From contig QLIY01000226.1 in the NCBI GenBank assembly GCA_003260075.1, positions 1 through 64,000 of the forward strand: a stretch of 64,000 nucleotides of DNA, read 5' to 3'. A program made the translations under genes and the position numbers. The notes below the pieces were generated by a model that did no database searches, had not been told where the DNA came from, and saw only the letters and a list, made by a program, of their open reading frames with translations. Of this stretch, positions 16,955 to 29,600 are shown piece by piece; within the stretch, counting starts at the first letter, position 1; each line of letters opens with the position of its first letter. This stretch comes from Phallusia mammillata (Eukaryota; Chordata; Ascidiacea; Phlebobranchia; Ascidiidae).

Positions 16955-19900
16955 TCACTTTAGAAAACAAGAGCCTGAATTTTGCGCCATGTAATCTGCA
17001 AGTCTATGTGATATCTCCAGTGGCATTTTTTCGTTTTCTTCGATTACGAATTGACGTTGTTTAAAGCCGTGAAACGATGCTTCTCGTTTTGCAACCTTTT
17101 TAGCTTTTGCCTTCCTCCGACTGTTTCTTAGCAGTTCCAAGTCTTTTGCCATTCTTTCTCTTCCGTATTGGTTTACTTTCTTCCAAAATGTAGAGTTAAA
17201 GTGTTGATATAGTGCAATATCCTTAAAACAAAGTAATGTGTCAATAGATTGCGCAATAAAGGTTAACTGCCACTTTTCTACATACTTATATCAGACATGA
17301 TGTTTTTCACTTGCATTCCAACCACCTTGTCTTAGGTTTACAAATATATACCATAAAAAAGTGTCGCGCAGTGGAACTATACAGCAAACCTCGGTTTAAT
17401 CGTATTTCCCCCCCCCCCAAATATATACCATAAAAAAGTGTCGCGCAGTGGAACTATACAGCAAATCTCGGTTTAATCGTATTTGGTTAATCCGGATCTT
17501 CGTCTAATTCGGACAAAACTCGAAGTACAAATGATTTGTAATGTGGTAAAGCTTTAACTAATCTACATCAGTGAATCTGGATCTTCGCCAAATCCGGACA
17601 AATAATTTGGTCCAAAAGGGGTCCGGATTAACCGTGGTTTACTGTATTAGCAAGATAACTGCTCACTGCAATCTATCAGATAATCGCTTAATCGGTTCGT
17701 CACTCTTTTTATGCAATTAACCAGGTTATGCGATTACCTAGACAATTTGTTTGAAGACCAGTTACGGTTGGTGTTTTTTGATCCCAATGCAACTACCGGG
17801 TTATGCAACAAACCGGACAATTTTCTCATTAAAAGACTACAGTCTGTGAAATTAAACCGATTATACGATTAACCGGGTTCGTCAGGATTGCATGTTACCA
17901 TCACTGAACTACAAACCGTGGGTTGTTTAACTTACAATATTGCTGAGGTTGTTAAACGCTCTTATATGTTCTGGTGATTCTAACTTCACTTTTTCGTAGC
18001 TTCTTTTATGTTTGTCGACCACAACAAAGTCGTCCCAGTCAAGATTGAGAAGTTCCTAATAAGTTGAAAGTGAAAAAGCGACGTTAAGTGTGAAACAATG
18101 GATAAACGGCCTTAATTAAAACACAGAGCAGTTCAAAAAAGGTTCATGTTTAGTTAGGCAATGGGATTAATATTCAAAATCAATTATCTAAATTACTGTT
18201 TGAGCCAATTTTAGGATTTTAGGGCACCGTAATAATCGACTTTAATTCATATTGAACAAACCAATGTAATACGAAATTGTATGTATAAAATATAACTTAA
18301 AATTTAGAGTTGTTGTAAAATAGCAAGATGAATTTACAAAAACATTTAGAAGGAAGCTCACCTTTAACAACACAAACGATTCGTCCATATATTCGTTAAT
18401 CATCACAAGATCCATTTTGTTATCAAGCTCCAATAACTTTAATTTGATCTTAAATTCGTCTTGCAACATCGGGTCAAATCCAAGGTCATGCGCTTGGAAG
18501 TTTTTAAACCTTAAACAGATAATCTAAGATTCAAGTTGAACATGCATTCATAACTGGGATCAGCCCTGAAGCGTTCATCCCCCCCCCCTAACAACACAAA
18601 CGATTCGTCCATATATTCGTTAATCATCACAAGATCAATTTTGTTATCAAGCTCCAATAACTTCAATTTGATCTTAAATTTGTCTTGCAACATCGGGTCA
18701 AATCCAAGGTCATGTCCCCCCCCCCGACCAGCGATCATGGCACACTCATTTATAAATCATAGTACGCCAGGCCTTTTGAAGGCGTTATACCGAATCAAGC
18801 CAATAAACCGTATTGGAATTTGGAAATGCTTTTCAGTTCGGCTTGATTCCGTATTACGCCTTTAATAGGCCTGGTATAATATAATTAAAAAGATAATAGA
18901 TTTTTCAAACATTATTGCCCAAATCACATAAAGTTACAAAGATGTTTTAGTAGGTTTGTTTTCGTTATGCAACAAAAAAAACGTTAAATAAGTTATTTAT
19001 ATTTTAGTAGGTCCTTTTTTTACCTGAAATACCACGGAACAGACTTGTTTAAAATTCGGTGGGATTCCATCATAAAATTCGTAACACTCAAAATCCTGCC
19101 TTGCAAAACGCGAGAAACTGGCATTCCAAAACAGCTTGGTGCTTTTCCAATCTTAAAGTGACGACCATAAAACTGCAATGTCGACTGAAATTGTGTCCAC
19201 GGTTCTCGAATTACAGAAAAATATCTGTCACAGATGTAAATTAGTGCAAGGGCATAGGTGGACACATAAACACATCTACAAGTTTAAATAGAATTGTAAC
19301 CAGTTTTAATATTTAGTAATTACAAGTTGTATATTTGCAGATGACTCACTGTAGCCTAAAACTTTGATGTTTGAGTATAGGTAAGATCGTTAACGCGGTA
19401 CAATTGTAGTCCTAAGTTTGTCGAACTAAGATAAAGATACATTCATTACTGACATCAGCATTATAGTGTTCATTTAGCGATCAAAGCATACTATTATGAA
19501 TAATTGTACGCCAGGACCATTGAAGGCGTTTCAAGCCGGTTTCCCATGCATTCCCATATGGCAAACCACAAGCTAAAAAATCTAGCCTGCGGTGGGATTC
19601 AAAGCCACGACAGGAGCCTTTCCGGGGACTTGCGCTCTTCCAACTAAACTGTACATAGCTGACATGCGCAGTATACGGAAAAGGCAAAGGTGCTTGCGAT
19701 TTAACTTTTAATTAGCCTACCACTGAGCCAGCGTAGCTCAGTTTGTAGAACGCCAATTTCGTGTGCTGTACTTTACTTACTTGGCTTTAGGTGATATGCA
19801 TCTTTGCATTTCCTTAATATCGAGTCGAGAGTGACCGTGAATCACATCCACCACTTGACCGCGAGGAAATAGGAATTCGCATTTAAAACGTCCTGGATAA

Positions 19901-21094
19901 CCGGCAATAAAGGGGAAAGGCGCACGCTGGGCGAACTGCAAAGTATATACCGTAGCTATGATACAATAAGTTTTGTAATGTAAAAAAGTGACAAAATAAT
20001 TTCACAACCAAATTAAATGGCCGAAACGAGTTGTTCAGTACACTTTGTGCATCAAACCGTTTCAACTGTTTAAAACAATAAAACGGTATTATCCGCAAAT
20101 TGACAGACAAAAAAGCATTTTTGGCGAAAGTTCTTGTAAATTGAGATGTATTTTATATTTTTGAGACGACAGAATTCTGTAGAACGTGTTTTTAAGCCTG
20201 CACAACAACCAATGGGCCATTGTTGATGAAATTATTTTATTTCGTGATTCAACAAATGTAACGCCCTAATTTCTACCAACAACGGCCGACATCTGTTACT
20301 TACATTAGTTATGTTGTTGCGTCGGATGAACGTAGCAAGTACTTCTCGAATTGTAGTACTTCCTGTTTTGTGTGTCTTTGCGAAAACGAATGCGCGAACA
20401 GGTTGACCCACTGGAAATCCATTGTTCGTTAGCGCTGTTTGGAACAATGTCCGTCCCCTTTCACCATACTGTGATACTACCTACAGTTACAGACATTGAA
20501 GTTAGTTTCAGACAAAATTTGTTAAAACATTTGTCCAGTATACTGCACAACATAATCGTTTGAAACTTCAAAATCAAACATGAAAAAATAAGTACAAAGC
20601 TATAAGCGTCGTCAATTCTTCACATCATTGCGTGCTATGGCAGCGCTATAAGTCTATACCGCAACATCGACCAAATCTTACAGTAACAGAAATTTTTGAA
20701 GGTGAGCAGCTTAGCGACGAAACCGAAAACGCGTTGACTAATTTATTACTAAAAATGCACAAACTCAATACCACTGTGCTTAGAGGCAGAGTATTGAGTC
20801 CAACAAGAAAACAATTGAACGAAACTAACGTTACCACTTTAAAAATGCCTCGGGAAAAGTGATTTATATGCTACTGTATCAAGATCGCTATCGTGCAAGA
20901 ACGTAGGCTTGATTTCATTATCTTCACAGTTACGATACGTACAAATTTTATAATTCCAATAAACAAACCTCAGTCGATGCTGCAATCTCCTTTCTCCAAT
21001 CTGTGTTATTTGTTAAGACCCAAAGAGCCAGCACTAACAACGAACAAAAGGCACAACGAGTAAAAAACGTTCGTCCCGGCTTTGCGGCCGCCAT
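16955..21094 (-). CDS. Galactose 3-O-sulfotransferase family protein (Gal3ST-like, Golgi type II membrane enzyme)
   Basis: Seven exons give 393 residues: 21094-20969, 20468-20304, 19935-19781, 19224-19024, 18509-18362, 18055-17936 and 17221-16955. All are GT-AG with matching phases. The enzyme would transfer sulfate from PAPS to galactose O-3 of glycolipids (cerebroside sulfate) or glycans in the Golgi. Exon 1 has a short cytosolic tail and one membrane segment (CAFCSLLVLALWVLT). The 5'-phosphosulfate-binding motif is FVFAKTHKTGSTT. The 3'-phosphate-binding region is YFSVIREPWTQFQS. Family signatures follow: LVMINEYMDESFVLLK, YQHFNSTFWKKVNQYG and RERMAKDLELL. Human GAL3ST1 is 423 residues. 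Which of GAL3ST1-4 is closest cannot be told by eye. A partial copy of exon 5 lies in the upstream intron. Confidence 0.92.
17341..17487. repeat. C11-joined direct duplication inside a pogo/Tigger-like element
   Basis: About 67 bp (17341-17407) is repeated almost perfectly at 17419-17487 across a C11 tract (17408-17418). The two copies differ by one C/T change by eye. The duplicated text includes the left end of the pogo-like element. Confidence 0.85.
17383..17650. mobile_element. Pogo/Tigger-like non-autonomous DNA transposon
   Basis: Ends read TACAGCAAACCTCGGTTTAA and GGATTAACCGTGGTTTACTG followed by TA, as in Tc1/mariner-pogo elements with TA target sites. The interior repeats CGGATCTTCG and TCCGGACAAA and has no coding capacity. 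A related copy is at 52493-52662. Confidence 0.6.
18543..18870. repeat. SINE-family copy split by a C10-bracketed insert
   Basis: The left half (18543-18578, GGGATCAGCCCTGAAGCG) and right half (from 18726, GACCAGCGATCATGG) are adjacent in the intact relative at 7257-7300. Here they are separated by C10 (18579-18588), a 127-bp copy of sulfotransferase exon 5 and another C10 (18716-18725). Three SINE bases at the break are missing. Confidence 0.8.
18589..18715 (-). pseudogene. Partial copy of sulfotransferase exon 5 bracketed by two C10 tracts
   Basis: The segment copies 18364-18490 in the same orientation with about three substitutions in 127 bp, one changing Met to Ile. It lacks the exon's acceptor side and the donor GT, so it should not be spliced. 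It sits inside a SINE in the intron between exons 4 and 5 of the same gene. Confidence 0.85.
19490..19665 (-). repeat. tRNA-derived SINE in sulfotransferase intron 3-4
   Basis: On the minus strand it has an A-box-like TTTAGTTGGAAGAGCGC, a B-box-like GGCTTTGAATCCC, CCGCAGGCTAGA and then the family body ending GGTCCTGGCGTACAA. A second, plus-strand tRNA-like head (GCGTAGCTCAGTTTGTAGAA) is at 19732-19760. Confidence 0.7.
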
Positions 21095-21097
21095 GTT
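21087..21097 (-). promoter_or_regulatory. YY1-type ATGGCGGC site overlapping the sulfotransferase start codon
   Basis: The start codon sits in AACATGGCGGC, the classic YY1 initiator-proximal motif (AAnATGGCGGC). This arrangement is common at animal promoters and supports both the chosen start and a nearby transcription start. Confidence 0.4.
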
Positions 21098-21257
21098 GGC
21101 ACCGTAGGAGTGCAGTTTTTATGAGGCAGCACCCGCTAGGCGATGCTTACAAATCGGGCACTACAGGTCCTTAAAATGTCTGTGAAAATACATTATGTTT
21201 CAATGCCCTTTGTATTATATTTACTATGGCAAATAATAAGTCTGTGAAAACATTACA

Positions 21258-21370
21258 ACATACAAATGTGTCGATTGTTGACCTGCAGTAACCTCTTTCT
21301 CTGATAACATTCCCCCCCCCCAACATACAAATGTGTCGATTGTTGACCTGCAGTAACCTCTTTCTCTGAA
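21258..21370. repeat. C10-joined direct duplication
   Basis: About 50 bp beginning AACATACAAATGTGTCG is present at 21258-21311 and again at 21322-21370, with C10 (21312-21321) at the join. The copies are nearly identical until the right one diverges at CTGAAACAAG. Confidence 0.85.
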
Positions 21371-23605
21371 ACAAGTCCAGTTTCGAAGGTCGTTGTTGAT
21401 CACTTTGTTTAAAAACAATGTTTGTAAGCTCCAGCTACACATCACTAATGTACTCTTTGTCCACTGTAACGCGATACGGTGGTAATTGGTACCAACAGGC
21501 AGCATGCCCAAGAGAGCAGTTTGATAACAATCACTTTGTGAGGGCTCCACACTCTATCTAGCACATACTTTCGCTCAGCTGTGGCAGAACAGTCAGTGTT
21601 TAAACACATATTTGTGGATCTTAGTGTAACCATTGGTCCAATCAAGGTTTAAACAACAAATAAAGATTGAATGTGTAACAATTTTGAAGGAGTTGTCTTC
21701 ATAATGCTATTAAATGTTGAACATAAACTAAAAGATTTATCTCAGATAAATATGTTTCATATACATCTCATGGGCTTGAATTCCAATTATATGTTGCTTA
21801 GAAAACACACCACATAAAATAGTTAAAATATACATATAGGTTTTTTACCCTACTATAAAACATCCATAGTAGTTAAAATGTTACACTGCAAGCCTTTGGT
21901 GTGATGTAAAAGAACATTATTCAATTTAAACTTACAAATCCAGTACCAATCTCATACATGCCATATATTTCACTTTCCTGAAACTGATTCTTTAGCAGAG
22001 TACTCTATGCAGCTGTGTTAATGATTGTATCAAGGAGCTTGAAAGTTTTCGCTTGCACAAACATGCACAACTGTTTTGTGCTCCATGAGGTTTTACTGTT
22101 GCACAGCTATATCCGACTCAGTGATTAATTTAGTTCTATTGTGTCGCTATGTTTTCTTTTTCACCAAGTGAAATTAAATCAATTTAACAAGGTATTAAGT
22201 TTACAAACAGTGTGACAAAGTTGGTTGCCTTTTTAAAACTTGTGTAAAATGTGCATTTGAGGAAAAAAATAAGTTCCTGCATGATTAACACTAAACCGAC
22301 AAACTATTTATGTGGAGTGTGCAATATCTCTCCAAATAAATCACCTTACACTTCTGCTAAAATTATAATACCATCTCCTATTCTGATTCAGAAACAAGGC
22401 AAAATACAGGCGTAAAGTTGACCTGTTCGCACACAATCTTAAATACAGGCAAGGAACAACCCTATACAAAAACATTTAAACTGCCAGGGGCCACGTCTGT
22501 CTACTATATCACAAATTTCGTTCAATATTTCCTGTTCTGTAGCAATGGTTTCCTGTTTTCGGCTTTCGCTCTTAAAAAAAGTTCTGCGTCAATTTGTGAC
22601 TACTTCATAAAATTCATACTTCATAATATTGGCTACGTATATATATTTTTTATTGCGTCTAATATAAAATCTTTGGTCAAAAACACTGTTTGTTTACTAC
22701 GGTAATCGTGTTTATGGTCGTGTGTTTTAAATTGTTCAGTCAGGCGTATCGATACTGGACAATAGAGATCAACTACGAAGAAAGTTTTGCAACTTTTTGG
22801 AGAGCTTTCGCTAAAAAACAAATGACTTGTTTCAAGAAAAATTCATACAAGTCGCATCCTGTGCCCGGCAAACTATCCTCTTTAAATGAGGAAGAACTGC
22901 TGACCTACTTCGTGAACGACTCAAGCCATTAACAGACTGTTTTGCAGATTACTTACGGTAGATATGCTTTTAGCTAGATTAGACCTGCGAAAAAACACGA
23001 TGTATTACGAATATGTTGTAATATTAAAAATAGTTTGCACTTGAGACCTGCTTTGCGGGATAACAAAATGATAAATCTACTTTAGGGAGCAATAAAATAA
23101 AAGATTTACCGTGCAAGTAAAAACGTGCGTTATTACTTTCTAGTGTAAGTAATTTCGTTATACAACCGCACGTTTTCCATGAAGAGAATAAAATTGCAGA
23201 ATAATTTGAACAATGCATTTGAAAACTTTAAAAAATACAATTTGTGATCCAACATGGGGAAGTACCAATCAAGCAACCACTTAAAACGTGCAACAATCAG
23301 GAAAGAAGATCTACGAATACATCCTTCCTGAAGAAGGAAAAAAAAACGTCTTAAGGTCTAACTGTTGTAAGGAGCCATCTTGGAAAATACCCCATATGTG
23401 TTTAATCCTGACACAGCTACATGTTTTACTAACTTTTTTGTATTAAGCATTAAAAGTTTCGGTCGTGACACAGGGCATACTAAAAGCATAGGTGTTTAAA
23501 AAGGATTGGCGGCTTTTAGTATCACAAGATAAAGAAGTGTTTATTTTTTTAGGATTCTTGGACTTGTATTTGTTTAAATTAGGTTATTTTCGATCAACTT
23601 ATAGT
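21371..23605. other. Intergenic region between divergent sulfotransferase and JmjC genes
   Basis: Holds the divergent upstream regions of the two genes. The only coding candidate is the small frame at 22714-22932, listed separately. Otherwise it is AT-rich single-copy-looking DNA. Confidence 0.5.
22714..22932 (+). CDS. Possible small membrane protein, unrecognised
   Basis: A 72-residue frame begins with ATG at 22714 (MVVCFKLFSQAYRYW), continues with basic residues (WRAFAKKQMTCFKK) and ends acidic (LNEEELLTYF) before TAA. The composition looks protein-like, but no family is recognised. The frame stays open upstream of the ATG, so it might be a terminal exon. It could also be chance. Confidence 0.25.
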   Translation: MVVCFKLFSQAYRYWTIEINYEESFATFWRAFAKKQMTCFKKNSYKSHPVPGKLSSLNEEELLTYFVNDSSH

Positions 23606-26600
23606 ATGAATTTCTATCCATTTCTGCTTCTTGTTTGCACAATATGTGTACAGAAGGTGAGTTCCAACAAGTAATGTAACTATTGTGCAAGGCAGACGGT
23701 GTTGTTAATAAGATTTAATTACTGCAAGTGAAATGAAACTGCAACTTAAAAAAACTTTCAAAATTATTAAACATATTGTTTCCAAAAATAATAACTGTGC
23801 TTTAATGCTCTTGTAAACACCTTCTGTTTTTAAAAGATTCAATCAGAACTCAGCGAAACAGAACAAGAGCGTTTGAGATCCTTGCCTGGTCATATGAAAC
23901 CATTTGGTTCCACTGGGCCATATTTTGAAGTTTATGCCATCGAAGGGTTTCCGTCAACAACTGAATTTTTCAATGGATTTGTTGCTGCATCTTTGCCACT
24001 TGTGATGAAAAATGCGGCACACATTTCCCCAGCTTATACCAAATGGTAAAGCAGGTTTCTTCCCAGATTGTGTAACAATTTTTACAAACTGCTACTATGA
24101 CGTGATGGACAATTAAATTTAAAACAGTTGTAGGATTAAACAATTTAATTGTTTCATGAGGTGTGGTGCTTGTTTGACTCCTTTTTATGAATCTTTTAAT
24201 TTGGTATTCTGTTTCATAGTTTTAAGGGTTTGAAAGGTTGTTATTACATAATAATATTTTTTTAGGACAAATGAATATCTGCTAGAAAAGACTGTCAATG
24301 ATGAAAAAAAGGTTTTTGTTGAGGGGAGGAAAAAGGAAATTCGGACAGGGAGTGCAATTGAAATGACATTCAAAGAGTTTGTGCAAACATATGAAAAGCG
24401 TGACATGTACTGGGTTAGCGAAGTCCCTAATCCTCTTTTGTAAGTTGTGTGATAGAAATAGATTGATTGTTTGATTTTTTCATTTCAATTTTAAGTTTAA
24501 TACACAAATGCATTGATAAAGTCACATTTTCTAATTTATTTTCAGAAAGGATGTTGTTCTTCCTCCACCACTTCAATGTGATGCAATTCTTAATGATAAC
24601 AATCTACACACAAATGTAAGAGCTTTTGATTTCTGCATTGTTTACATTGTGTAAAATTTCTTGTACTTTTGACTGAGATATATATGTATATATTTCCCTG
24701 ATATGGAAGCACTGCTGTTTTTAAACATAAAAACATATTTAAGTACAAAAATAAACGTAAAAATAAATATAACATAACCTCCTTTTATTACTAGTTATGT
24801 GACTGGACGAGGTAGAGTTTAATGTTTTGATCCACCAATAACTAAAAAGACTTGTTGGTGTTGCAATTTGATACAGTTTTTTCCTGGGCACTTGTAAAAG
24901 ATATATACCTACCGCCGAAAATACCTACTATTTTTCCAAAACATACTATGTGTAAAAGCCCATGCTGGACACATTTAATTTATTTTTGCAACATTTGTTA
25001 TATATTAGGTTATGTGGATGAGCAGTGGAGGAACTAAATCTGTTGTACACAACGATGATGTGGACAACATCAATTGTTTGTATCGGGGAAACAAAACTCT
25101 TATTTTTGTCAGTCCATTTGACACAGATGAAGTAAGTGAATTTTTAGGTTTGCTTTTAGGTGCATTTACCTAGAATATGTCAAACTCTTGAAATGGCTAA
25201 TGACAATAATAGTTTACTATTTAGTCTGGAGTTGTAAGTTGGGTCCGGTTTAGGCTTGAGTTTCAGTAAATTAGGCTTGATTTGGGCCTGACTTGAAACC
25301 ATATATGCCAACAGTTAGGTGCATATAGGGCTTTGTTAAAATAAAATCTGATTAGTTTGGGGTGTACTTGTGTGCCTCAATTTCAGGACTATGTACAACT
25401 CCGTTTTATTTACCAGTGCAGTCAGTCAAGTTTTTTAACCCATTTTAAAAAATCTATGTGCTACTTAAAAGTAAAAAAAACATTGATTATTATCAATTTC
25501 ATGCTAAAACAGTATAAAATTTAAAAGCCAGTTTTACCAAATTAATATTTTAAGAAATGGATGGACACTGTGATTGATAAAAAATCTGGAGGTTATTCGG
25601 GTTTGGATGTTGATGCTGTGGATTTTGTGAAATATCCTTCACTATCTAAGATGCGATATGGAGTTGTGCATATGAAGGCGGGCGACTGTCTCTACATCCC
25701 TTGGAGATGGTAAGAACTAGATTACTACAGGAGTAAAAAGGCTTTACCGAAACGCTGGGAATTATCAAGCTTTATATTCAGTAAATTTGCAGTGAAAAGC
25801 CTACTTAATTCAATTAGCATTCAATTGGGATCAATAAGTTTTATCCCTCGTGCTTTCTTAAAAAAAATCGAATGCAGCCGCTTAACACACATGTGGCTTG
25901 TAATATGTTCTTATACAGCAGTCTCTAGCCGTATGCTATACGCTTATTGTGCAGTCTGGGTAACTCTCCTACACACAGGATGTATCCAATATCCGTTCAA
26001 TCCTACTTAAAGAGCATCCTGATTAAAATGTAGTTAGTGCAGTTAAGCACGTAGACATGCGTGCGTTTGCTGTCTTATTCTGACTCCTAGTTTACTAAAC
26101 TTTTTCGGCAAAGAATGGTCCATAATCTTCTTGGACAAAACATCCCCTAAGTAATATGTGTAACATAGCAACTTGGTTACTGGGTATTCGGGTATCAACT
26201 TGGCAGCATGCATCCACAAATTGTGCGTTTCGTCGTCTCGCCCTAATAGTTGCGCAGCTATTTTCTACTTGGCGATTGATTCAATACAGTTGTCTCTATG
26301 CTTTTTCTAATACCATGTGTTGAGTTGAGTTTATTTCGCTAGGTAAAAGAAAACATAGCAACACAATCACCAAGCCAGGAATAGCTGACCAACGTTAAAA
26401 CGTTATGGAGTGCAAAAAGTGTCGTCCACCCTGGGTGGATAATGAATGGTAGAACGCGCTGCAGCTACATCTGATTATAAGCGTTACATAACGGGAGCTC
26501 ACAAGGAAGTGAGTTTGGCGCAATGTGGGTAGAACACGACTGGAGGGAAACGTTGGTGGGACCAGTCGAGGGAGGGGGCCTAGAATCCAACGACCAGTGT

Positions 26601-29600
26601 TAGGGTTAGACAGAAAAAGAAACCATATGCCACATGCAAGAGGATAGCTTTGAACAATAATACCTGTTTATCATTACAGGGTGCATCAGGTCAATTCGTT
26701 TGGCGACAACTTGGCAGTGAACATTTGGTTTAACCATAAACCCTTGGACTTTATCGACCTTACTCCGGAGCGCTGCGGTCAACATAGTGACGTCACACTC
26801 GACCAGGTGACGTTTCTTGGAGAGCCTGGTTATGGGGAGGAAGAGGGTGAAGGTAATTTGATATAAGGATCAGTTGAATTTGACATAAACTGTGATGCAT
26901 AAACAGGTGATAAAGTATAGTGTATAAAAGTGAGTATATAGAGCAAAGGTGGGCAACCTTTTTGCATGCGCGGGCCAAAAGGTAATGATACATTGCGGAG
27001 GCGGGCCGCAACGATGGTCATGCAATGACAAAGCAGTGCTATGCAAAGTCAAACACACAATGATTTTGTCTTTGTACGTAACGATGTCGATGACTATTCT
27101 TATAATGACCAAAAACTATCAACGTTTAATGTAACAACTCTTTGGTACAAATATGGGATTTAACACACACATTCTGTCCGGCCGATCAAAATAAAATACC
27201 AGTCGCGGGCCACTCAAAAGTTGCGCGCGGGCCGGATGCAGCCCGTCGGTCGTAGGTTGCCCACCCCTGATATAGAGCGATGAAGCACTTTTAAAGTCAA
27301 ACACGCAAAAAGCCTCTTGGACCTAAACAATTTTATAGTACACCAGGCTGACTGAAGGCGCTACACAGAATTACGCCTGTCTCCCAAGCATTGCTATGTG
27401 ACAAGCTAGAAAAACTAGCCTGTGGTGGGACTCGAACCCACGACGGGAGCCTTTCCCAGGCTGGCATTCTACCTACTGAGATACGCAGGCCCGGTTATGC
27501 ACTTTTAAGTTTTAAGTTTCCAACAGTCGCCTTAAGAGTCCAACTTTATTGACCTATTTGGTGGAAACAAAAGTATTGGTGGATTTATTTTAACCCCATG
27601 AGATTTTGTGTAGGTCCTCCAGAAGGAGAAGGAGAGGATGCTGAAGAGACTGAGACTGGAGAGGAAGTTGGAGAAAATGAAGCGGTTAATGAAGAACAAG
27701 AAGTGATGAGACACATGTTGTAAGTAGTTTTGCTTTTTTATGATTTTTTTGTGATACAAGTTTTACTTAAATATTCTTTGCTTCATTAGCTGATAAAAGG
27801 CTTTATGAGCTACCAAAAATATTGTAAGATTGCTACTTTTTTTGATAACGACAAAAGCAATAAAAGGTTTGCAAAAAGTAGATAGATTATTAGATCTGTA
27901 TTTTTGTGTTTTTGAAATACGATTTAAGCAGTATACAAAATAAAGTTATAAGTTTCATTTCATAAAAAACGTTTGTCTGTTTTTATAATTGCTAACCAAA
28001 AGAAACTAAATACCTAAACTCGTGGCAAGGGTTGTATTTACCGTACGAATTAGCCTAAAATGCACATATATTTCTTTAAAGGTCGCTACTCCTGCAGGAC
28101 ATGAAACACAAAAAGGTTTATTATTACGACACGCTAAAAAAATATTTGGTCGAGGTATGTTTTAAACAGCATAAATTTAAAGCTTATAGTGACTAGACAA
28201 AATTACTTGATTATAACATTCATTACCTATGTAAATATTTTAACTTTCCAATTTTTGGCGTAACATGGTTTCAAATTATACAGTTAAACAGCTGCCTTTT
28301 GTATGTTGATAATTTCTGTTTCAGGCCAATAATTATTGGAATTATAATTGAACATAAAAATAATTTCGTTGAAATTCACTCGTATTTTAACCCTGAAAAA
28401 AGAATCACCAAGCGCTGGTTACTTCGTGGATAAAGACTATAATGAACCTTATACCAGTAGAATTAGGTATAATAAACATTTCCGAAAATTTAAGAAAAAA
28501 TAACACATTAAATCATTCGTTCTTGAGATTGTGAGATGTATAAGTTTCGCCTTTACAGTTATTGTTTGTTATTTAAAAAGAATTCGGTAAAAATTGAAGG
28601 TAAAATTTTGTGCAACTAACACAGGTGGCACTTGGGAAACCGAAACCTGCTTGGAACGACAAATGCGAGAAAATTGTTTCAAAGAGTTTTGTCTTGTTGG
28701 ATTACGACGAAAACGGAAAAATAGAAAAGAAAGATTTCGTTCTGTTGCAGAGAAAGAAGGTTGTTACTATTTTTGTTTTTATTCATTACAAAATAATTAA
28801 ATAATAACATAACAGCATAACAGCAAAGGTACCCAAGATGCCTGGTCAGAAAATTTACTTTCAAATTAAAAGCGAAATTATGATAAGTATAGATGACAGA
28901 TATTTCGTTTATACTAGAGATGTACCGAATATTCGGTTTGCCGAATTTATTCGGCCGAATCGGCCACTTTTGCAAAGATTCGGTTTCGGCCGAATAATTT
29001 GTTGCGATTCGGCCGAAACCGAATCTTTTACGAGCACACATTTACAGCGTTAACGGATCTTTTCTGCTTATTACCAACGAAAATCGCGTCAATCATTATA
29101 ATTTTTAACACATTGACGCTTTTCCCACTGCAGACAAAAAATCAGTAATTCATTGTCGGGTTGGCAATCATGTTTGAGGCCATGTTAAACCCCACAGAAC
29201 TAAAATAAGGACGAAACGCAACCATTGTCTGGTAGATAAACTTATGTTTTTATGTCAAACGCGTAGGTTACGACTTCACGTGACGTCATAAATGATTCGG
29301 TTGATTCGGCCGAATTTATTCGGCAAAATCGCCGAATATTCGGTTTCGGCCGAATCGAAATTTAGCCGATTCGGTACATCACTAGTTTATATGTTGTTTT
29401 ATTGCTAAACAACAGACAAACAATAAGTGGGTATTTATTTCCTCCTAATGTACAACAAAAAGTATTTTTAAAATTTGACATTTTGGTTGATTTTTACCAA
29501 ATAAGTATTGTCAACAACAGTAACGTATAGACTACAGTTTTTTGTGTCCTAACAAATCATTGTGTTTTGTTATTTTTGTCAGGCCCTCGCCGATGTATTG

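Noticed and set aside
20632-20862. Plus-strand frame with several N-glycosylation sequons
   Set aside because: It lies in the first intron of the sulfotransferase on the opposite strand, has no recognised family or splice partners, and could be chance.
28625-28804. Continuation of JmjC exon 10 past the GTTGTT donor
   Set aside because: The frame soon runs into low-complexity residues and a stop, while splicing at 28759 joins in frame to the well-formed exon at 29583.
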